64,000 nt of DNA from Neoconidiobolus thromboides FSU 785 (taxonomy: Eukaryota > Entomophthoromycota > Entomophthoromycetes > Entomophthorales > Neoconidiobolaceae): NCBI GenBank assembly GCA_025603075.1, contig MU626311.1, forward strand, positions 52,840 through 116,839, in the 5' to 3' direction. The position numbers were made by a program, and so were the translations under genes. The notes under the pieces were generated by a model. It was not told where the DNA came from. It saw only the letters and a program-made list of their open reading frames with translations, and ran no database searches. Shown one piece after another: positions 36,063-47,535 of the stretch. Numbering within the stretch: the first letter of the stretch is position 1; every line of letters starts with the position of its first letter.

Positions 36063-37821
36063 ATGTCTTCTGTCACTGCTCAAACTGTCGCCACCAATCC
36101 TACCGCTAACAGTAAGTGCACTCTTTGCCATATTCAAAATTTATTTACAAATGAAATTAGCCCTCAAAAACCCATCAAGCACTATTAAAGAGATAGGTAA
36201 TCCTCATGCATTTGGTGATGTTACAGTTGATAATTCAAGTGTTACTACAGCAGAGCTCAATGACACAGGTTCTGAGTTAACAAAGGCTACTGAAATAAAT
36301 GGAGTTGTAGATCCAACCTTTGAATTCCTTAATCTGAAAGGACCAAAACCTGCTACTTTTGAAAAAGTAGCTTACTTTTTCATCAAAAGGTATTACTATA
36401 CCCTTTCTAAAGTTCCACATAAATCATATTTGTTCTATCATTCGAAAGCACTTTTGATCCACGGTGATGAAGCTCAGGATGTTCTTCCTGTTAAAGGTTT
36501 AAAGAATATTCATGAACATTTGATTAAATTAGATTTCAGCAAATGTAATATTGTGCTTACCAATGTTGACTGTACTCCTTCGGTTAATGGCTCTATATTT
36601 ATTGTGGTTATAGGCGAGGTTGCTTATTTTAGCGGGCTTCAAAAGAAGTTTATTCAATCCTTTTTATTAAAAGAAAAGTCCAATGGGTTTACCATAGTTA
36701 ATGACATTTTTAGATATATTGTTGATACTGCAGATGAATATCCATCAGGTGACTATGTAAAGTTAAAAGTTAAGGAGGATACAATCAAGTTAGATGTGGA
36801 ACCAACTGGATCTGTTCCAACATCTCCTACCTCTGAAAGCACTGTTTCTCCATCAGCTTCCGATGAAGCTCCGATCGCTGAAGATTTACCGCCAGTTGAA
36901 AACCTTCCACCATCAGTTGAAGAAATCTTGCCATCAGCTGAGGAAAAAAGCTCAGGGGCTCCAAAAACCGATGAAGTTACCCCTGAGACAACCCAATCTG
37001 GGAGCATCACTGACTTGACACTGGAGCCAACTACCACACTTACCAAAGCTGCAAAGAAGAAAAGAGCTAAAGCTCTTAAGAAAAAAGCTGTTGAAGCTGA
37101 GCAAGAAACCGGTGTAGCTGAAGTCGAAGTTAACACTAATAATAAAGCTGAGGTCGAGACTAAGATTGATGAAGTCAAGTCTGAGACCAATACCAAAGTT
37201 GAGGAAGTTAAGACTGAAGAGAAGCCTAAAACTAATGGCAACCCTGCTACGAACCCCTGTTTGCCTTCCACTCCAGCCCCAACTAAGATTCAAGAAAAAC
37301 CCAAAGCCTGGGCCAAGCTGCCACCAATTGAGTCTGCCCCTGTAGTATCTGCCACGACAAAACAGCCAATAAAACCAATTGCTCCAGCCGTTGAGAAGCC
37401 AATCGTTAGTACCCCAGTTGCTCATGATGAAAACAATGATATTTTTAAGTCGCATGTTTGTCTTCGATTTGTTAGAGAAAATACTCCAAAACCAGTTGTC
37501 ATTAAAGCACTCTCTAAGTTTGGTACTGTACAAAACGTTGAATTCAATCAAAGGATTACTTTTGCCGAGTTTACGACAGTTGAGTCAGCTTCTAAAGCTA
37601 TCACTGCTGGCCAAGTTGATATTAATGGTAATAGGGTACAAATTGAACAACGCCGTCATCGTCAAAATCACCATGGGTTTTATAACCGTAAAAATGGTAA
37701 TTACAACCGTTATAGTAAATATGGTAATAACACTTCACCTACTGGGTCTAACGAATCTGGAGATTGGTCTACTCCAAGGCCGGTTGGTAGATATTCTGGA
37801 AACAGAGGAGTAAATCATTAA
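36063..37821 (+). CDS. G3BP/Nxt-like protein with NTF2 and RRM domains
   Basis: Stress-granule and Ubp3-cofactor type RNA-binding protein (G3BP in animals, Bre5 in yeast). A short first exon (36063-36111, MSSVTAQTVATNPTAN) joins at 36161 to a long exon. The NTF2-like domain covers about residues 70-195 (YFFIKRYYYTLSKVPHKSYL, FIVVIGEVAYFSG, FLLKEKSNGFTIVNDIFRYI). A Pro/Ser/Glu-rich disordered middle with Lys-rich patches follows. The RRM is near the C-terminus (HVCLRFVRENTPKPVVIKAL, FGTVQNVEFNQRITFAEFTT, GNRVQIEQRRHR), with an Asn/Gly/Arg-rich tail (HHGFYNRKNGNYNRYSKYGN). The NTF2-linker-RRM-RG order is diagnostic. The first AUG inside the intron is not used, because joining from 36063 restores the frame. 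Confidence 0.92.
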
Positions 37822-38756
37822 TTTGAGATAATATTAGATTCAATGTTTTAGTTCTTTTTAAATTAATAATGATGATTGCTGTCAAGATTGTATAGATGGT
37901 TTATTTTAACTTTTTGCCTTCTCCTTTGAGCTTTTCATCTAATACTCTTACGTCCCTACTACACTTTGTTTATGCTTTAAAAAATCCTCACTTATCCCTT
38001 TCAAAAATAAAAGTACATTTATATTTATTTTTATGTGTATGTGGACCAGTTTAAACTTAATAAATAAATAAAATTTCCTAAATTTCTTAAAATTTCAAAA
38101 TTAAGAAATACACTACTATCTAAATCTAATGTTTTATTTAGGTTTGATAAGATTTAACAAAGTTAAATTTTAACCCATATACCACTTTTAAAGATTAATA
38201 GCTATAAACTTTATATAATTATACAGTTTAATAGCTAGCTTAACTTAGTTTAAGATACATGTTTTAGTAAAATTGAAAAAAAGTTGTTAGTTTTTATAAT
38301 AAAACATTTTACACAGCACAAAAAAGCCATTGTATTTTTTATAAATTCTATTGTCTTTATAACACTATGTTAGTACTGGAAAAATAGTAACATTAATACC
38401 TATAGGATATGGGGCTGTTTTTTGGCTTCATTATTTTTTCCATCTTTTAAGCGCTATTTGGGTGGAAAAATTGTTAGTAAAATTCTCAAATACAGAAATA
38501 CATCCCCATATATTAAAATTACTTTAAAATACAAATATTATTAAATCATATATTACCAGCAATATTTTATAGAATGAATATACATGTCATTTTTTATGAT
38601 TTCATTATATTTTACTCATAATCACTCATTGCTCATATCAATTATCGCAGTAAATTAAAAATTACAAAACCAACTCATTGATTGGCTGGTTAACAATCCA
38701 AAAAAAAATCCTATAATATATAAAAGAGTACTTTTTAAAGTGTAGTACTTAAAAAA
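37822..38756. other. Gap between G3BP and AspRS genes with one MITE
   Basis: 935 bp of AT-rich DNA holding the G3BP 3' UTR, MITE copy 8 (38407-38511) and the AspRS promoter. No gene. Confidence 0.55.
38407..38511 (+). mobile_element. MITE family copy 8
   Basis: Near-consensus: atatggggctgt, TTTTTTGGCTTCATTATTTT, core TTTAAGCGCTATTTGGGTGG and acatccccatat. TA flanks both termini. Confidence 0.93.
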
Positions 38757-40844
38757 ATGGAAAAAGAAATCGAAAACATAGCCAAACAAGTAGAACAGAT
38801 TGTAGTAGAGTAAGCCAAGATTACATAATTAATAATATCATATTTAAAATGATGAACATTAGTGAAAATGGGGAGCCATTATCAAAAAAAGGGTTAAAAA
38901 AATTAGAAAAAGAGCGTGAAAAGCAGAAGAGAAAGGAGGAGGTAGCAGCCCGTTTAGCCGCTGAAAAAGCCGAAAGAGAGGCTAAAGATGTTGATTTTGC
39001 TACAGAAAATTATGGCAAGAGAGCACTTAATCAATCTCAAGAACGTACTAACGAACAAAGAATCGATATTCGTAAAATTGATGAGAGTTTGGTTGGAAGC
39101 TCTATTATTTTAAGAGCTCGTGTTCAAACTTCTCGTCTTGCAGGTAATACAGATATAAATACAAATATAAATATGAATTAAAAAATTTAAGGTGCTAAAA
39201 ATTGCTTCTTTGTCTTACGTCAATCTTTTTACACTGTACAAGGTGTTGTAACTATTGATTCAAGTAGTGTTAGCAAACAATTCCTTAAGTTTGCTGGAAA
39301 GTAAAATAGTTTATTACTTTAATTTATTTTCACTAATCATATTTTTATTTAGCATTCCACCTGAAAGTATTATTTTAGTTCATGGTGAAGTAGTAAAAGC
39401 TCCAGAACCAATCAAAAGTTGCACAGTTCAGTCAGTTGAGCTTAAAATTTTCAAAGTAATCAATGGTTATTATTCTTTTATTTTATTTTAATCATATATT
39501 ATAGCTTTTTACTCTTTCTGAATCTGTTGATCGTTTACCTTTTAGTATCGAAGATGCTTCACGTCCTGAGAAATATTTTAAAGATGTAAATATTTTATTT
39601 TTCATGTAACCTAATAATAAATAACTTAAATTTAGGCTGAAGCTTCAAATGCTGAAAATGAAGTTGAAGGTAGTGAGGTAAAAGTAAAATATAACTTAAA
39701 ATACATTAACTAAATAAAGTTCAAATAGAAACCTAAATATGTCAAAGTCAATTTAGATACTCGTCTTAATAACCGAGTAATGGATCTAAGAGTAAGAGAA
39801 TAATAAATAAATAACAATGGTAATAATAATAATCATGATTTAATTAGACGACAACAAATCAAGCTATCTTCCGTCTTCAATCTGGAATATCTAAAATATT
39901 CCGTGATTTCTTAACTGAGAGAGAATTTGTTGAAATTCATACCCCTAAAATTATGGGTGCAGCTAGTGAAGGGGGAGCTAATGTTTTTAAGTTAAATTAC
40001 TTTAAAACTAACGCCTTCTTAGCTCAATCCCCACAATTACACAAACAAATGTCCGTTTGTGCAGGATTTGAAAAAGTATTTGAAATTGGACCAGTATTTA
40101 GAGCAGAAGATTCTAATACCCATCGTCATATGACTGAATTTATTGGTATGGATTTAGAGATGGCGTTTGAAGAGCATTACCATGAAGTATTAGACTTATT
40201 TGATGATTTATTTGTTACTTTGTTTACCAAATTAAGTGAAACTTATAGTAAAGAACTTGAAGCAGTAAATCAACAATATCCATTTGAGCCATTTAAGTTT
40301 TTACCAAAAACATTAAGATTGAAGTTCCCAGAGGGAATTGCACTCTTAAAAGAAAATGGTATTGAGGTGGGTGAGTTGGATGATCTCAGGTAATTAAAAT
40401 TGAATACCTTTAGAGAAAAGGAAATCTAATTTTTTATTTTTTAGCACTGAAAACGAAAGAATATTAGGTAGATTAGTGCGTGAAAAATATGATACTGATT
40501 TCTTTATTTTGGATAAGTTCCCACTTAATATTAGACCATTTTACACTATGCCAGATCCAAATAATAAAGATTATTCAAACTCTTATGATTTCTTCATGAG
40601 GGGAGAAGAAATTATGTCAGGTGCTCAACGTATTCATGATTCTGAGTTTTTAATTCAAAGAGCTAAGGAATGTGGTGTTGATCCGATAACTATTCAACCT
40701 TACATTGATGCTTTTAAACTTGGCGCTCCTCCACATGCTGGTGGTGGTATTGGTTTAGAAAGAGTAGTAATGTTGTATCTTGGTTTAGGTAATATTCGTC
40801 GTACTTCGTTATTCCCTCGTGATCCACGTCGACTTGCACCTTAA
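38757..40844 (+). CDS. DPS1: Cytosolic aspartyl-tRNA synthetase
   Basis: Class IIb synthetase that charges tRNA-Asp. Nine exons from ATG 38757 ([17 protein letters not shown]) to the stop at 40842-40844. Exon 2 holds a Lys/Glu-rich helical N-terminal extension, usual in eukaryotic AspRS for tRNA binding. An OB-fold anticodon-binding domain follows across exons 2-5 ([38 protein letters not shown]). The catalytic domain has motif 1 ([20 protein letters not shown]), motif 2 ([20 protein letters not shown]) and motif 3 ([20 protein letters not shown]), ending [10 protein letters not shown]. The [20 protein letters not shown] block fits AspRS rather than AsnRS. The stop lies 50 bp from the convergent calcipressin stop. 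Confidence 0.96.
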
Positions 40845-40894
40845 ATTTTTTATAAAAAAATAAAATACTAAGATTTATAAATGTATATAATTTA

Positions 40895-41575
40895 TTAAAA
40901 TTCAGAAAAGGGTGGGAAACTAGTTTTAATCATAGGAGGAGGGGAAGCCATGGAAATTAAAGAGCTATGGTTAGGCCCACTCCAATCTTGAATTAAAAAT
41001 TTAGGTTGTGAAGCTTCAAACTTAATTTCGATATCTTCGTTTGAGTTGATGGCATTGTTCTGTAGGTTTAATTTATTCAACTTATTAATTAAATCACTAG
41101 AAAAAGTCAATGTATTAGGGGCGTCTTCAGAACTAGAGAGCCAACCAGAAGGAGGTGAATTAGGCGGAGAAATTAAAAACAAACGTTCACTATTCATTAC
41201 GTTTAAATAGTTTTTTCGAAGGCTTTTGTTTAAAATGGGTTCTAATAAATAAACTTTAATTAAATAACTATCAAATTTTTGAAGATGATATTTTCTCTTG
41301 ATCTCTTTAGCTATGTCCCCATAGATCCTCTCTTCCTCCATCTCTTCCTCATCTTCCATTTCTTCAAATATTATTATTATCCTTCGTAACTTTTTTATTG
41401 GACAATAACTTTTAATTCTACCTTCTCTTTCAAGAATGATTTTTAGTTGGTCTAAATTTTCTTGCTGAAATAAGTTACTATCATCGCACGAAATAACAAT
41501 ACAATTTGTATTGATTGATTCTTCTTTTTTTTCTTGGTTGATAATTATCTTCGTTTCTGGATTCATTGTATTCAT
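40895..41575 (-). CDS. Calcipressin (RCAN family calcineurin regulator)
   Basis: Regulator of calcineurin. Single exon, 226 residues from ATG 41575; a second Met three codons later is also possible. An RRM-like N-terminal domain (NTNCIVISCDDSNLFQQENL, YCPIKKLRRIIIIFE) contains an unusual acidic insert (MEDEEEMEEER). The family signature ERLFLISPPNSPPSGW matches the SP-repeat FLISPPxSPPxGW. A PxIxIT-like C-terminal stretch reads PKFLIQDW. The combination is characteristic of RCAN/Rcn1. It lies tail to tail with AspRS and is intronless, like several genes on this side of the window. Confidence 0.9.
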   Translation of the reverse strand: MNTMNPETKIIINQEKKEESINTNCIVISCDDSNLFQQENLDQLKIILEREGRIKSYCPIKKLRRIIIIFEEMEDEEEMEEERIYGDIAKEIKRKYHLQKFDSYLIKVYLLEPILNKSLRKNYLNVMNSERLFLISPPNSPPSGWLSSSEDAPNTLTFSSDLINKLNKLNLQNNAINSNEDIEIKFEASQPKFLIQDWSGPNHSSLISMASPPPMIKTSFPPFSEF

Positions 41576-41747
41576 TGTTATTATATTGATAGTAAACTAT
41601 TTAAAAATTAATTTTTAGTTTATTTAAACCTATTTATACTTAAATTGCTTAGAAATTATGCTTATTATTTATTCAATAAAATGACTTATAAGTGAACAAA
41701 TTCATTTTTATTAGCTAAATCAAAGTTTATCATATCATCTAAAATAT
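41576..41747. promoter_or_regulatory. Calcipressin upstream region
   Basis: Short AT-rich region between the calcipressin start and the gag relic; no specific element seen. Confidence 0.35.
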
Positions 41748-42280
41748 CTACATATCACTACTGTGGCCAAACTTCCTACGGGTAAAACAAGTTTATCTTT
41801 GCTTTAGATTTGGCTTTTTATATGGATGAAGTTTACAGTTTTTATCCATCATGGTAAGAGCTTTCAAGTTTCACGAACTATCATCAACAGCTAATAGTCT
41901 TTGCATCTTATAGGTCACAGTATCATAACTAAGATTATCAAAAGATAGTAAAAGCTGTTTGAATTTGTCAGGTAAACAATGGAGATGACAACGTAAATCT
42001 ATATCTTTGGTTACTTTATAATCAAAGCATAGCCCATAAAATTTGAATAAAATAACCCAAAATTCTTTTTAGTTGTTCTTATAAATCTCAATTCATATAA
42101 CTTGATTTTTCATTATATAATGAAGTTTAAGGCCAGCTTTGTTTAAAAACCTTCGTTTAAAATCTTCAAAGGCATCAACTGGTATTTTGTTACGTTCGTT
42201 GATGTATTTTTCAAGCACCATTTCTTCGAGGTTTTGACGTGCAAGCAAGAGCTGATCGTTACTTTTTCTAGTTTAATATT
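41748..42280 (-). pseudogene. Decayed retrotransposon gag relic with CCHC-knuckle remnant
   Basis: On the minus strand one continuous frame of about 170 codons holds helical, gag-like sequence (SNDQLLLARQNLEEMVLEKY, DAFEDFKRRFLNKAGLKLHY, DIDLRCHLHCLPDKFKQLLL), broken by five in-frame stops but no frameshift. It ends in CFTRRKFGHSSDM, which looks like a CCHC zinc knuckle with the second Cys changed to Arg and the last position lost. Leu-rich 'LPDKF..LL..FD' text resembles the gag/UBN2 part of Ty1/copia elements. No protease, integrase or RT frame follows. Identification rests on the motif only. Confidence 0.5.
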
Positions 42281-44109
42281 TTAAAAAATGATTCTAGTGC
42301 CATAAAATAAAATTTGACTTCTCAGATATTAATTGTGTTCAAAACCCTTTCCTCTCAGCTAACATTTCTTGTAAGTCGAACAGATAATTTTTCAGAGATG
42401 TACATAGCTATTGAAATTTTTTTAGGAAAAAAGGGTCTAAATGAAGTTTCAATAAGTTTTTTGACACTGAGATTAAAAAGTTTTAGAATTGGTAAATTAA
42501 AGAATTTAATCATAGTTACATAAATATTAAGGTTTAAAAGTGATATTAAAAAATGGAAATAAAAGGTTAATATTTCAATATGTCTTCCTTTCACTGGGAG
42601 AGGTCTCAGTCGTTACTCCCGAAATTTGATTTAGTAAAACACGAAAATTTAGTTTATTTAAAAAAATCGTGTTTTACTAAAACAAATCAAATTTTGAGAG
42701 TAGTTCTACCTGAAATCTCTCTCTAGTATTATTATTAACTTGAAAGTAAAACTTCAAATGTCGAGATCAAGCTATAATATTAAACAGTTCATAAATGTTC
42801 CTTATTTATGTTTAATAAATTCTTAAATTTACTTTAGGGAAGACTAATAATCAAGATTTTATAGTTTTAAAAATTGTTGTTTCTATCATTAATAAAACAT
42901 TATAGGGATTTATACTCTTTCAAGATTTAAAGAAACTTGGCAATTTAAATTAAGAAATGTAGCCTCCCTTTCCATACATTGTAAACAAACCGTGAAATTA
43001 AACCCTTAAGAAGTGTATAGCGTAGAAAGTATTAAGCTACATAATTTCAGTTAAAAGGAAGCAAAAAGGTAATATAGTTTCAATGATATTCTACAAAAAT
43101 ATATAGAGTAGAAAATTTCTGACGAAAATATTATAGTTTTATCTGAAATCATTTTAGTTCTCATCACTATTTAACAATTCGTTTACTTGTGTTAACTATT
43201 GGTACAAATTTTTGCAATGCTATTTAAATTAGTCACTTTTTTGCCAGTAATTTAAAACCGAAAATGCTGTGCTTACTAACAAATATAAACAATGGTAAAA
43301 TTTTATTCATTGTGTAATTAAATTTAAAAGCAGTAACTTGATAAATCGTAGAAGCTAGAATTGCTATAATAATTTTATAAATTTATCAGGCTTTTCATAC
43401 TTAACAGCTTTCTGAGAACATTGTGTGTTGAAACTTTAAGGTGGCATTTATAAACAATCTCTGATATCAATCATTGGGTTTTCAAAACGATATAACAACT
43501 TTTAGTATAAATATCCCAAATTTTAGTCTATCAAATTTATATTTATGTGAAAAGTATTTAAAAGTCTATAGTCTATACTAAATGTTAATTTTTTTCACTT
43601 TTGATCTATTTTAGTAAATGAAATTGAAATGAATTTTGCTATAGTAACTTTATTTAATAAGATAACGTTCGAAAGTTGTCTATGGGACACCAAAATAGTT
43701 TAATCTTACTTGTATCAACTAGGTTAGTAGGACAACAACAAACCAATATTTATGGTTTGTATCTTAAAAAGACTAAAAGCTCTTGATGAAGGTATTCATG
43801 ATAACATAGCTAATACTAGAAGACAAATATGATCACAATGCTTTCATATTTTTGATTCAGATAGTTCCACAAGCTTAATTCACAAAATTATAAAATAAAC
43901 AAGCAATATCAATATTAAATTGAGTCTATTTCATTTCTCAAGTAATAGCTTTTCGCTACCCATCTGAAAATGGTCTTATATTAATATCTTTAAGCTATTG
44001 TTGATTGATTGGTATACAATAAATGTTTGGGTCTATACTAAATAATTTTAAATACATAAACTAAAATAAAAAAAATTAAATGAAGAACAACATTTATTGT
44101 AAAATAACA
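42281..44109. other. Gene-free region with one foldback element
   Basis: 1.8 kb between the gag relic and the S28 peptidase gene. It holds the foldback at 42593-42728. Short ORFs on both strands (42314-42594) are chance frames. No other gene or copy of the MITE. Confidence 0.5.
42593..42728. repeat. 136-bp foldback (inverted-repeat) element
   Basis: Left arm CACTGGGAGAG... and right arm ...CTCTCTAGTA are imperfect inverted repeats of about 55-60 bp. The inner halves are nearly perfect: AAATTTGATTTAGTAAAACACGA (about 42622-42643) against the complement of 42667-42695, apart from an extra GTTTT in the right copy. A short AT-rich loop lies between. It does not match the MITE family above. Probably a separate single-copy MITE or hairpin transcript source. 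Confidence 0.75.
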
Positions 44110-45534
44110 TTATTTGGCGTTATGAATCCAATTAGTAACCTTATTTTTTATGAATTGTTTAGTACTCTGGACACTTTCTGAATCATAAAAATGGATTTGA
44201 TCCATATCCGAAACGTGGGAAGCCCCTTTAATTTCGATTATATAGGAATCACTATTTACTTGTTGCATTAAGTTATTTCGAACGTTCATTAATTTCGTGA
44301 CATCAGGTAATAAAGATAGTTTATTCCATGGGTCTAACTCACCGTTTGTTAAGATTATATTTGTAAAATTAGCATTCTTGCTTAACTCATTTATATTTTT
44401 ATTGTTTATAAATGAATATTGTTGATTATAAGCGTTAATATTACCAAATAAATCAAAAGGTTTATCCTTAAATACATTTTTACAATAAAATTCATTAAAC
44501 CATTCTTTAGTTAAGTAGATTGAACGTAATGAAGTTTGATTTGAGGGTGCTGTTTGCCAGTAACCAAATTCATTACAAGATTGATATATCCACTGTCTAA
44601 AATACGATTTGGGATTTATAGTAGTGTTTGTCAAATCCTGGTAATTGCTAAAGTCATAACACGATTGATTTTGATCTTCTAAAAATAAATTCAACTGTCT
44701 AATGTATTCCATTAGTAATAACTGAATATCATTTATAGGTGCCTTATTTAAACTACTACAAAAGGAATCAATACTTGGTAAATGGTCGTTTGAGTTATAT
44801 TGTATAATTGTAGCTAATATATCTGAAATTGTATATAAAAACAATAAGTTGTCTTTTATTGGACTACAATTTAGTTTCGTTTTAATATTTTCTAATTCAT
44901 CACTATTCTTTTGGTATAATTCATCTAAATGTTGTCTTATTTTTATTAGTTTATCATTACATCCTTGATTGTTTAATGCCTTTGAAATGCCCTGATCATA
45001 TTCATAAAAATCCTCTTTTAAAGTTAATGGTGGGCTTGAAGCAAATATAGCCAAGTAATCTTGATCAAAGTTGAGTTTAGACCAGACAGCCAAATTAGCA
45101 GAATAACTACCTCCAGTCAAAATAAAATGGTTTATATTATATTTGTTTTTCAAATAATTTTTAAAATCTAATATATCATATAACATTTGCTTGCTCGATA
45201 AATAAGCTAAATTTTTGGTTTCAAATGTTGGATAAGGTTGACTTTTTCCATAATACCGATGCTCTAAAGCTGCTAATAAACCCCCAGTCTCTTTAATAAT
45301 TGAATAAAATAACCCATTTTTAACTCGACTTTCTTTTAATTCATTTTCACCACCAATGTAAATAACCCCAACATTGTTTTCCTTGTTCTTATTAAAATAA
45401 TCTTTATTGATAAAATACCTTTGTTGAAAAGTTAAGCTAGTTAAATTAAAGTGATCAATTTTTTGTTCAAAATAGCTTTCTTTACATTGTATTAAACTGA
45501 TTATAGACAATAGTATTAATATTATTAATCTCAT
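44110..45534 (-). CDS. Secreted S28-family serine peptidase (prolyl carboxypeptidase/DPP2-like)
   Basis: Single exon, 474 residues. Signal peptide MRLIILILLSIISLIQC. It then has YFEQKIDHFN and the substitution-prone FQQRYFINKDYF block, typical of S28. Catalytic Ser143 lies in TGGSYSANLAVW (family GGSYGGxLAAW, so the second Gly is Ser and the third is Ala). Asp is in ILTNGELDPWNKL and His in GASHVSDMDQ. The EHRYYGKSQP motif is also conserved. It would cleave Pro-Xaa bonds, outside the cell or in the vacuole. Several Cys and N-glycosylation sequons fit secretion. Confidence 0.93.
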   Translation of the reverse strand: MRLIILILLSIISLIQCKESYFEQKIDHFNLTSLTFQQRYFINKDYFNKNKENNVGVIYIGGENELKESRVKNGLFYSIIKETGGLLAALEHRYYGKSQPYPTFETKNLAYLSSKQMLYDILDFKNYLKNKYNINHFILTGGSYSANLAVWSKLNFDQDYLAIFASSPPLTLKEDFYEYDQGISKALNNQGCNDKLIKIRQHLDELYQKNSDELENIKTKLNCSPIKDNLLFLYTISDILATIIQYNSNDHLPSIDSFCSSLNKAPINDIQLLLMEYIRQLNLFLEDQNQSCYDFSNYQDLTNTTINPKSYFRQWIYQSCNEFGYWQTAPSNQTSLRSIYLTKEWFNEFYCKNVFKDKPFDLFGNINAYNQQYSFINNKNINELSKNANFTNIILTNGELDPWNKLSLLPDVTKLMNVRNNLMQQVNSDSYIIEIKGASHVSDMDQIHFYDSESVQSTKQFIKNKVTNWIHNAK

Positions 45535-46501
45535 TTCTTACTATCGTTATTGTAATTATATTGGAATGTTATCAACTATAAAACTATATTTCAATCGTTA
45601 TTGAATAGGACTAAACTTGGTTTTATTACTACTTTTTACTTTAATAATCTTCGAAATTTTATTTGATATACCAATAAGTGATTATATTCTAAAGTTTATC
45701 TGCGTGAGATTCTCGCCACAAAGTCAATCTTACTTTTTTACTTATATAGAAATAAAGCAAAGTAAAATAGAAAGGAGGTATTGATAATTCTTCTTCTCGT
45801 TTGTCTGTTGTTTATATAGCATAGCTATTTTATACAATCAATTGATTATTATTGTAATATTAAATATTTATTAAAAGAGTATTGAAATTAATTATTTTTT
45901 ATTGCTTTTAATAACTTTATTTCTAATTTTTATATACTTTAAATTAAAATTCCAATTTTTAATCAAAACAAATTCAAATTTAATACTTTTAAATCAAACA
46001 GATCAATTTGAATGAGAAAATAAATTAAAACTTTAATCAGACTAATCTAGAATTTAAATGAATGTAAATTATTATCAATTCAAATCAAATTATTGATATT
46101 ATTGTAAGATAATATTGACACTTAATTACATTTTAAATCTTAACTATGCTAGCATGTCTACTTAAAAATTTGTTTATATATTATAAGTATAGTTTATTTT
46201 CCTAAAATTATCAGCAGCACAATTTCGTATATTTAATTGGCTGGTAATTACTTATATTAATTTATAGACGTTAGCATAAATATGCCTCATATTTAATATA
46301 CGAAAATAACACATTTAAGTTATCATTTTTTATCCTAGATTCTATAGGAGCTACAATTTTTTAAAATATAGCACAGAATAGGAGATAAATATAAAGCTCT
46401 TAGATATTAATGAATCTAATAAATAAAAGTTGATCTATATTTAACATCATAACCATAAAAGTTCGAAAATCCTTACATTGAAATGTAAATAGGAATAATG
46501 T

Positions 46502-46734
46502 CTTTTGAATCCGTGAAGATAGTTGATAAAAGGGAGAATCTGCCCAAAGTTACTGGTAAATTTAAACGTGAGGATGTTTTTTTTACTTCATTACTTTTTC
46601 CATCTTTTAAGCACTATTTGAGCAGAAAAATCGTTAGCAAAATTCCTAGACACAAGAATATATCACCACACATTAAATTAGAATAATTTTGGGCAGATTC
46701 TCCCTTTTATCAACTATCTTCACGGATTCAAAAG
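46502..46734. repeat. Perfect 47-bp inverted repeat enclosing a MITE copy
   Basis: 46502-46548 and 46688-46734 are exact reverse complements over 47 bp (CTTTTGAATCCG... through ...CTGCCCAAA). Between them sits MITE copy 9, not centred exactly. The perfect arms next to a diverged MITE copy suggest a recent rearrangement or gene conversion, or a larger hairpin element that took in a MITE. Confidence 0.95.
46567..46673 (+). mobile_element. MITE family copy 9 (nested, diverged)
   Basis: Left end cgtgaggatgt, T-run, ACTTCATTACTTTTTCCATC, core AAGCACTATTTGAGCAG, then TCGTTAGCAAAATTC and the decayed right end atcaccacacat. Confidence 0.85.
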
Positions 46735-46944
46735 CAAATTAAAAGGAAAATAAAATTGGAATTCTTAAGGTTTCAATCTTGTATATTATGCATTTGCTTC
46801 AACTTTCACTTTCAATGAATAAAATTGGAAACTTTCAGTTGACCAATAATATGCTTACCACAAAGTGACTTTAGAATTTTAAATTGATAGAAACAATAGC
46901 AAATTCAATCAACTTTTTGTTTAATAAAAAATAAAAAAAGAGAG

Positions 46945-47452
46945 ATGGAAAACTTTGAAGAGTTTGGTAATCGAGTATATGAATTATTTCAATTATCAGG
47001 AGATAAGGTAAGTTAATTTCAAAGCAAAAAGCGATTTTAATAGTTGATTTTTGATTAGTTTCGATTTACTTATAAATATCGTCATTGTGATGGTAAAATG
47101 GTTATGAAAGCAACAGACGATACAATAGTAAGAATTTAAAACAGTTTGAAAAATCTTTATATTAATTGAATTAAAATAGACTATGTTATATGAAACAGAT
47201 CAATTACAAGATATTAAAAAAATGGAAAAGTTAAACCGTAATTTAATATTTAATATATTAGACGCTCCTATACCTGAATTGCCGGAAATAAGTAAGTATT
47301 TTTTAGTTCTTTGAGATTAATTTTTATATTTGTTTTTATTAGCACCTCCTATAGCTACTACTGTTAATACTAATACAGCAACAAGCAACAATAAAAATAA
47401 TAAAGAAAAAGAAACAAGTAAAAAGAAAAATAAAAAGAAAGGAAAGAAATAA
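46945..47452 (+). CDS. Signal recognition particle subunit SRP9 (Srp21-like)
   Basis: Alu-domain subunit of the SRP that helps elongation arrest. Exons 46945-47007, 47059-47127, 47180-47291 and 47343-47452, about 117 residues. The N-terminus MENFEEFGNRVYELFQLSGD and the block FRFTYKYRHCDGKMVMKATD match the SRP9 fold. It continues TMLYETDQLQDIKKMEKLNR with a Thr/Asn-rich linker and a Lys-rich tail (KKKNKKKGKK) like fungal Srp21. The stop is 83 bp from the convergent LRR gene. Confidence 0.88.
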
Positions 47453-47535
47453 GTCATATAAATAAAGATTTCATTTATAACAGATAGATTTAAATTTTAT
47501 TATTACTATTATTATTTTTTATTGTAAATAATAAA

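Larger units (their letters stand above)
45535..46944. other. Gene-free region with nested inverted repeat and MITE
   Basis: Between the S28 and SRP9 start codons. The only structure is the 46502-46734 inverted repeat with MITE copy 9. An open frame running through it (46498-46686) is a by-product of the repeat. Confidence 0.55.

Noticed and set aside
42314-42594. Overlapping short frames on both strands before the foldback
   Set aside because: Chance frames in AT-rich DNA; no coding signal.
43720-43900. Possible gag/pol relic (GQQQTNIYGLY)
   Set aside because: Stops in all frames every few codons and no diagnostic motif.
46498-46686. Frame reading MSFESVKIVDKRENLPK and on
   Set aside because: It runs through the 47-bp inverted repeat and the MITE; an artefact of those repeats.
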